From assembly GCA_945859605.1 (NCBI GenBank), contig OX243821.1, positions 34,239,878 through 34,303,877 of the forward strand: DNA of 64,000 bases, read 5' to 3'. The translations under genes and the position numbers were made by a program. Source of the DNA: Lumbricus rubellus. Taxonomy: Eukaryota; Annelida; Clitellata; Crassiclitellata; Lumbricidae. Position 1 is the first letter of the stretch, and the number at the start of each line of letters is the position of its first letter. Below the pieces are notes generated by a model, which was not told where the DNA came from, did no database searches, and saw only the letters and a program-made list of their open reading frames with translations. This document shows, piece by piece, positions 41,548 through 50,859 of the stretch.

Positions 41548-44500
41548 TGCTATCGTCCAGGGTGAGAATTGCCGGGGGGGGGGTTGGGGGGTTCAACCCC
41601 CCCAGTCATTTTTAGAGCTCCATGTTAAAGTGTGTTTTTCATACCCCAATTTCAAGTTTATCATAGGCCAACCCCCCCAGTTATTTTTCCACAATTCTCA
41701 TACTGCTATCGTCTGCAGGTTCTCTCAAGCGAAGCATGAGTGCAGCAACCGATCACGTGCCGAGCTGCCATCCAATCAACCGTGTCCATTCGACCGCACA
41801 TCCATCATGCATGAATGGACAACGACTCGCACTATGGCATGACGAAAGGTGCGTCCTAATTAAAAACGTTTTTATTTATTTTTTTTATATTATTTTTTTT
41901 AATTTTCCACCAATTTCAGCAACGGTTTTAATTTCAGTTTAAACTAGTTTCGGTTTCAGTTTCTGTTTCTATTCCAGTTTCGATTAAAGTTTTGTTTCAG
42001 TTTCGGTTCCAGATTGAATTTCTCTTTCTCTATTTTAGTTTCAGTACCATGTGTCGCGATGATGGACGGAATTTGGTTTCCGTTCTTGGGGAGGGGGTGT
42101 AACCCTGAGTCTGGGCCTTCTGGGGGGGGGGCTAACCCGGAAAAATTATTTCATTCTCATGGTAAAAAAAATTGAATCCGGCCCTTCTTGGGGGTGGGGC
42201 TTAGCCCCCTGGCCTCTGATAAACTCTGCCCATTGTCGCAATCGTTCTTTCGCTAAGTTTTGTCATGTAGACGTAATTTTTAGGGCTGTTGTTCGATTAA
42301 AATTTTTAATCGAAATTAATCGTGCGATTAATTTTTTTAATCGCAATTAACGCCAAATTAATCGCAATACATTTCGGTCAAATATATTAATCTTACTATT
42401 TTCTAAGGACCCCTGAGGCATATAATTTTAATGACTTATTGCACTATTTCTATTGCAAACATACTCAAAAACCTTTGGCTTAGTAGGCTTAGGCCTATTT
42501 AATCTGCATTTAGTTTATTGAACAGTTTTGTATGACATACAGAACTGAATTGAAACACTGTTCAAATCAGTCAAAACCTCAAACTCCCGTTATTTTTTCA
42601 TTTGAGCCACCTTTGATTAAAATGATATAGACCTAAATGAAAATTAGACAACCGTTTTCTGACTATCAAAATTAATTGCTTATTCAGCCAATATTGTATA
42701 GTCACCAGTTTATTTACATTGGTCAATTCAAGGGATGCTCTCATTAATTAACAATAGTATGTCTACTATTGAACCTCATTATTTAGTCACAATTTTTCAC
42801 AAGATGTTGCGGTTCTTGCCAAACCTCGTCTCAGTTGTCCATCTATAAACATTTATCATTTGAAACCTGAAATCCATTGGTCTTGCCATCTCATGGAGTT
42901 CAACCGACGTAGTCTGACGTCTGACTGGGTGAGGAAAGAGGAAACAGCCTTAGTGGACGATGCGACGTCATCATCGTTAGCCTTTAACGCATGCTTTGGT
43001 TCGCATGCAGGCGATAGGCTAATATTATTGAGCAAAGAATTGCTACGATAATGTTCAAATTCTTTTTTGGAATATTTGCCTAAGAATGTATCACTAGTTT
43101 TAAGTATGAGCCTTTCGTTTAAACGAGTTTTTCTGCCTCTGATTCCATTTTAATCGCGTGCGATTAATGCGTTAAAAATTTTAATTGCAAAATTTTTTAA
43201 CGCGTTAATCGCACGCGTTAACGCGATTAAATCAACAGCCCTAGTAATTTTGCATTACATTTAATGTGCTTTATTGATGATCGGCCATTTGCTTTGAAGT
43301 TGATCTGATACCAAAATAATAGTATTATTAATAATTTACGTGTTTGAATTTTCCAGAGGAAACTCGGAAGTTTCCAAGCGGTATAGTCTTCGTGCTGAAG
43401 TTCCTGGAACTCTGACGCCAACAGGAAAGGTCAGTTGAAATAATAACAATAATAATTTATAATTTTTTAAGCTTTAAACTTATCACTTGCTAAGCTTTAA
43501 TTAATTTAAAGATTCCTTGCAAATCTTATTAAGACCTGATCGCAGTTCTTTCACTTTTTAATTTTTATAGCGCGCATAGTCGGCTAGAGAATAAGAAGTA
43601 AATAAAAGAAAGGGTTCTAGTAATTTCTATCTCCAAAAATGTCACTGGATAGCTTAGACTATTACATGTAGCCTACATGGGATTGGAATAGGCCACTGTT
43701 TTTTTTACATTGGCAGTGCCAGTCCCGTCATTGGATCAAGGAGGATGGAGCGACGCAAATGTTAATTAATTTTATTTCTTGTCATAAACCTAGTGTCGTT
43801 AAACTGAGTCTACAACTTGCCTGCACAAGAAACACGATGTTGTTTTAGTCCAGAGGTGTCAAAGAGCTGGCCCGCGGGCCATTTCTGGCCCGCCAACGAT
43901 TTTTTCCTGGCCCGCGGAGCCTTCCATAAAGATTACAAAATTAGAAGACAATAGTTCCAATTTTTATAATTTACAGACAGCGCCAAGTAGCTTGCAAATC
44001 TTCAAGGTTTATTGTATGTAAGCCCATAGGCCTATATCTTGTTAAAGTATGGCTCCGTTTTATAAAATGGATTGATAAAACAAAAGACACATTGCTACAG
44101 GAGCTTCGACACTCTGGCCCGCCCCTTGTTATGAAGATGTTCACTCTGGCCCGCCACTTGTTATGAAGATGTTCACTCTGGCCCGCCACTTGTTAGAAGA
44201 TGTTCACATTGGCCCGCCACTAAAAAAGGTTTGACAGCCCTGTTTTAGTCTATCTAAAACAGCTTGTGCCTATTGATTCCTAGTAAATGCAAAATTATCG
44301 CCGCCATTTCAAAGTAAATTTTCCATTTGTTTAAAAATTCAGATGCAACTGTTGAAAAAATTTATCGTTTTTCCATTTACACAGAATTGTCTACTAATTT
44401 AAAATTTTGAAATCAACTGTGGAAATAAATGTAATCATCTGAGAAAATAAATGCGCTATAAGAACAGCATATCGACGCCATTTCATAGACGCTTGTTTAG

Positions 44501-47500
44501 ACAACTCAATATTAGCCTACTTTTCGGATTTTCTTACATTTTCTTTAAAATCGTGTTTATTTTTGCGAAAAGCTTTTTTAAAACAGGTTAAAAATTATAA
44601 TAAACCTCTGGAAATGTTAATATATTTCCGATATATTATTTTTAATTGAGAAAGTGTACATTTCAATAACGCTATCGACTTCGCCATAATAGAGTGTAAT
44701 TATAGTGAGTAAGTATAGATCTACTGTTCGGCCATTAGGTCATAAATTCGTAATAATAGTATACTGCCGTGCTAAGCAAAAAGACAGTAACCCAAGTTTT
44801 TCCGTTTTTGAGTTAGCACTTGTTTTCACATCCTGACAACATGTTCTATCATATCTGGAAGCAAGGAAACGGTATCTGTCCGGGAACATGGAAAAAAACG
44901 GAAACGAAATTAACAGTATCTCAAAATTGGGTCGTCGTGCTAAGCAAAAAAGCAGTAACTTGAGTTACTGTCTTCTTGCTTAGTATTCCATGTATATTCA
45001 AGTCCGACCGATTTACAGATATTTCAATATATCGGCTTTCAAATCACCTAGAATCGTCATCTTGGTGTCAAAACATACACATTCAAGGTCAAGGAGTCCA
45101 ATAGGGTCATCTAAAAGTTTCCCCATGGGTATGAATGGCGGCCATTATCCAAAATGGCGTTCAAAATATGGATTTTACAATTTCTCAGCTTACAATTCAC
45201 TTAGAATCGTCATTTTGGTGTCAAAACATACACATTCAGGGTCACGGATTCCAGTGGAGCCATCCAAATTTTTCCAATGGCCTCAATGGCGGCCATTTTC
45301 CAAAATGGCAGACCCAGCAAGAAGGATTTGTCAATATCACGGATTTCAATTACCTTAGAATCGTCATCTTGGTGTCAAAACGTACACATCTCAGGTCAAG
45401 GATCCCAATAGGGCCATCACAAAGTTCCCCATGGCCTCATTGGCGGCCATTTTCCAAAATGGCGGACCCAAAAAGAGAGATGTGTCAATATATCGGCTTT
45501 CAGTTCACTTGGAATTGTCATCTTGGTGTCAAAACATGCACATTTCAGTCAGGGATCTCAATAGGGTCATCACATAGTTCCCAGTGACCTCAATGACCAC
45601 CAGTTTCCACAATGGCCGACCCCAAAAGAGGGATTTGCAAAATTCACACTTTGGACGGCCATTTTGAAAATGACCGCCATTGTGGCCAGATGAAGTTTTG
45701 GGTGGCCCCATTGGAATCCTTGTCCCTAAATATGTATATTTAGGCACCAGGATGACGATTCTAAGTGGATTTAATGCTGAGATATTAAAAAATCACGATT
45801 TTGGTCAGCCATTTTGAAAAATGGCCGCCGTTGAAGCCAGAGTTGGTTTTAGATGGCACTATTGGAATTATCGTCCCTAAATATGTATGATTAGACACTA
45901 AGATGACACTTCTAAGTGAAATAGAAGCCGAGATATTTAAAAATATGTATATCTGTCGGCCATTTTGGAAAATGGCTGCCATTGGGGCCAGAGGGCAAAT
46001 CTGCAATGACCCTATAGCAAAATATTTTTCTTAGGACATGTTCGTGGTATATACCAAATTTCATTCTTGTATCGCAAAGAGAACAATTATTTTTCACCAG
46101 CCCGCTCTACCATACGATGAGTTACTGCTTTCTTGCTTAGCATCAAACCGATGTTCAATTCTTTGATACTAAGCAAAAAGGCAGTATCTCATTTTTATAC
46201 AATTTTTACACAAATTTCACAAAAAACTAGTTTAGTTTCAAAATTTAGTGGTTTATATATAACTGCTTGCAAAAATTCAGAAAGATTCTAGCTTTATTTC
46301 TGGTTGAATTAAACCGATTTCTTCTTTATCGTTTTACGCAAAATCGTCTTTTTTGAGTTACTGTCTTTTTGCTTAGCACGGCAGTATAAATAATAACAAT
46401 AACAATAATAATATCAACAATAATAATAACAATGGTAAGCGTGTTTTATTTTAGCGTCGTAAATTTTTCACTCGTTGCATTATCATTTTTAATTAATCCA
46501 ACTTCTTGAGTAGCCTAATGATAGTTTTGAATTTTTTCGCTGTAGAGTCCGACAGATAAAAGAGAACCAACATCCGCACCGCCTCTGACCGACGTTCTTT
46601 CCGTTCTTGCTGGACCCCCACCGTTCCCCCGTTCTTCCTCTGAGGCCCCCAATCCTCCCACCCTCACCGACCGATCGCCCCTCATCGAAATGGACAAACC
46701 TCCATGCGGTAACTCCTTCGACAACATCGCTGCGTCCGAGAGTGGCTCTATCAGCCGTAGCTCCAGCGGAACGGGATTGGTTCCCGAGTCAGCCGGGAAA
46801 GGAGGGGAGCCAGTGCAGGCGTTCCAGAAGCTGCCCGCTGCTGTCGTTGCCAGGCACTCGGATGGGAAGAGGAGGAAGTGGTTTCCGCAGCTGAGAGTGG
46901 TTAGGGGTTCTCTTTTTTCGTGTACATGTAGAGGGCTTAGCATAGGGACAGCTCTGCATATTATTATATCTAAGGAATTGATATATCGTCCCTTCAAGAT
47001 AACTATTCAGAGGCGCTCCCAATGCAGGCATGGCCAAAGATAAATGTCTTATATTCGTTTAAGACTTAAGTCAATGAACAACAGACAGAAGCTGTAGGTT
47101 TACATTAGCTTAATACTTGTAGTCAAGATAGTTAGTAGCCTACATTGTTTTTGAACAGCATTCTTGGGATAAAGTTTAACGAGTCTTTTTTGGGGAGGAT
47201 GAAATGCAGTGTTTAATCTAGACGTCCATGGGGATGGGAAATCCCCCCAGGAATGACATTTCCCTCAAAAAAATCCTGAGCTGTTGTTCACACGTATATA
47301 CGTACCATCACCCCCCCCCCCATAAAACCGCTACACGGAACATCATTCCTCCCCGGATAAGTAGCTAAAACCATTGCTGCAGTATAGTTTCCGTTTATCG
47401 ACACTGCTAGATAAAAATATATTATTAGTGTCGCCCTCCTTGTTTGCCAAGGCTTGGGACTGGTAATGTCAGATTACAAATAGTGGTGGGGTTTTTAAAA

Positions 47501-50500
47501 AAGTCGTTGGTCCTATGCTTAGGAAATAGTCCAGGAAATCTAGAGCAAATATACCATCAACCTTGGCAAAATTGCTTCAGAAGGCTTTTAAACGGCTTCC
47601 TGCTCAGAAATAATTTAACATTGTTGTTAGAAGACATTACTTTCTAGCACGTTGAAGTCATCAGCAATGGTGGCGTCGTTGCCTTGGAGCCGGTAGGTCC
47701 GAGGTTCGAATCCACCTCACCGCGTAAGGACCTTGGGCAAGTCCTTCACTTACAATTGCTCAGCGTTTCGGCGTGAAACTCCGATGCAGTGTACGCTCTG
47801 CATCGGGAGCGCCTCTGAGTAGTGAGAGCATGAAGGGGCGCTATAACAAGTGCACATACAAACATTATATTAAAGGAATTTCTGCGTCCTAGGCAGAACA
47901 CAGAGCACCTCACCTCCACACCGCGTACACCCGGAGCGTCGTCAAAAGAGTCGAAAAAGTCGCTCAGCTCGAGCGCCGAGTGCCCCACCACACCGCACTT
48001 CCATTTCGCTCTCTTTAAGTATATTAAGTGTCTTATATAGCATCGGGTGAAAATTTTAAAGGTGTCCAAAGTGACCATTATTCCTCGTTTGAAATTAAAT
48101 CAATTTATTTTAATATCGACGTAGCGAAATATTCCTATATCCGATGCTTTATATCATTAGTTTAAGACTTGTAAAAGGTGTTCAAGGCGTCCATTTATTT
48201 TGCGTTTGAGCATTAACTTGTGGCAAGCGTTGTAAGTGTAAAGACAAAAGTCACAATTTATGCCTATCTCATATTTATATAATTATCATCATTGTAAGAT
48301 GTTTAAAAGGAGTATAACATGACCGCTTTTATAAGCACACGCGTCCAACTATTAGACCATGCATTCTATGTTTATTGAAAACAGAAAATACCGAGTATGA
48401 CGCGTTCTAGGCATGAATAACAGTATATCCATTGAAAGTCTGCGTTCCATGCTTATATATCAGCGGTCGCAAACGTTAAAAAGGTGTATGTATAAGACGA
48501 CCGCTTTCTATAAGCAAATGCGCCCCACTATTAGACCAGCCTATGTTTATTAAAAACAGAAAATTCCTGAGGACGACAACGCTCTATAACATGAAAAGCA
48601 GTAAAATGCTGCGTTCTACGCTTATAAATAACATCGATCGCCAACGTTTAAAAGGTGTCTAAGAAGACCGTTATTGTAAGCAATTAGACCTTAATAATAT
48701 TTAATTTATTGAAAACAGAAAATACCTGAGGATGACAACGCTCGACTCAGCTCAAAGATAAACATCAAAAAGCTGTCAGCCTCTGAGGAGCGCAAGATCG
48801 ACGAGGCGCTTGAGCTGGCAGGGACCTTCGCCCGGCTGGGCACCACGGAGCACCTTACCTCCACCCCGCGTACACCCGGAGCGTCCTCAAAAGAGTCAAA
48901 GGAGTCGCTGAGCTCGAGCGCCGAGTCCCCGACCACACCTCACTTCCGGTTCGCTCTCTTCAAGTCCCGCAAGGAGGAGAAGAAGAGTTTTGCGGAGGAG
49001 CTTGCGTCGCACCTCACCCACCCTGGTGATGTCCTCACCCCGGAAGCCCTGGACGCCTACGAGAGGCTCGTTTCGAAGGGTGGACTTGACGATGGGGAGG
49101 ATTCATCCTCAAAGGGGGGTCGGCCCCAGAAGCAGTCAACACGGCTTGCCCATCGTCTTAGTCTCAGGGTGAAGTTCTCGCGGCACGTCCATCCCAACCG
49201 CAGCTCGCTGTCCGAGTCCGACAAGAGCTTCGTCGTGGTAGCTAACCAGTCCTCGGAGACCTCACCACCCGGACGTGGTAGATCGGTGAGGTTCGGCAGC
49301 ACAGGAAGGACCCTGAAGAGCCTGTCCTCCGTCGGCGACGAGCACAACCTCTTCGGCTGGTTCGACAGGAACCCACTGAACTCGACGACGACGGCGAAGA
49401 AACAGGGAGCCAGTCCAGCGCGTCCAAAGTCACTCCAGTCCAACTTCACCTTCGATAATAACCGATTCCCGCTTTCAATGCCTCCACCACCTCCGCCGCC
49501 GTCCCAACGGACTCCTCCGATCCGGAACGGAAATGACTCCTCCGGGATTCTTCCTACGAGGGCGGAAAGCGTCCGGCGCACCCCACCACCGCTTCCATCA
49601 ACATCCACCGTGGAGTTCTGTCCACCTCCAGCTGTCCCACCACGAGTCCCTCTCCGCCAGTCAACCGTCAACACGAAGCCCCGTCAGCGCCACTACCCTC
49701 TTCCTTCTGGGTCCACACCGGAGAAGCAGCGCTCCTACTCTGAGGGAACTGGAGGAGCCGCAGTGTTCTTTCCAGAGGGTCCGAGGTTGAACAATCTACC
49801 ACGTGGTCGCGACATCCGGTCCTCCACCACCGACGATGATGACCATTCATCAGAACCTCACTCGCCAACCACGTCGTGGCAGCTGGACCACACCCACGGT
49901 GGATCAGACGATAGCGTCTTCGACCAGAGGTCCCCTGGAAGTGGAGCTGGAGGAGCAGGGTGCTTGGGACATCAGCGTTCTCTCAGTGCGAAGAACGTCA
50001 AGGTTAATGTGGAGCAGCTCGGGTTCTCTGATAAGAACGACCCGTTCTGGGTGAAGAACGTCACTCTTGACCTCTGCCATTCGGAGAGCGATCTCCTGCG
50101 AGAGGCATTGACACCGATTCCTGGCAGATACGAAACGTCGGATTGTATCAGCTACGAAGACCTCATGGAGTTCGCTCTTGAGAATAGGTGAGAAACTTAA
50201 TTGAAGAACTAATTCCACGTGAGAGAATTTATTGCACATGGGATTTTCCAATCAGGTTAGAAACTGATTGTTTTAACAAACTAAATAATCACAGGTGAGC
50301 AATAATTCCGAACAGATGAAAAGAAATACAGGTAAGAAATTAGTTGCAGAACAGAAACTAGTAGCATGTGAGAGACTTATTCACAGGCGAGAAAGTAATA
50401 ATGCAGGATTGAAATCCACAAGAGATGAGAGATCAGGCGAGACAATAATTACAGGTGATACTCGGATTGCAATTGAGTAACTGACTGTTCTCCAGTTGCT

Positions 50501-50805
50501 ATTGAGTTCTATATTAATTACACCACAAAACGAGAAGAATTTCTTTGTACTTAATATCTTTGCTTAAATATTTTTCATATTTTCGACTCTGAAGCCAAAT
50601 TTTCACCCATCAACTATGCTATTATTAATCAATTACTTGTACCGGTATCATCGGTATGGAAAGTAGGATCTTCTCTCCAGGGGCAACTATTGTTTCCTTA
50701 CTGCTTTTCTTTGCACATCTAATCACACCTTCAACTATTATCTTAATCATATTGTACAATGCATAACATTCAATTGTTTATGGATCAATAAATTTGATTG
50801 ATTGC

Positions 50806-50859
<54 letters not shown>

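Noticed and set aside
49057..49674. 205-codon minus-strand frame opposite the ACK-like main exon
   Set aside because: Antisense shadow; the plus frame is supported by splice phases and by continuity with the UBA-like end.
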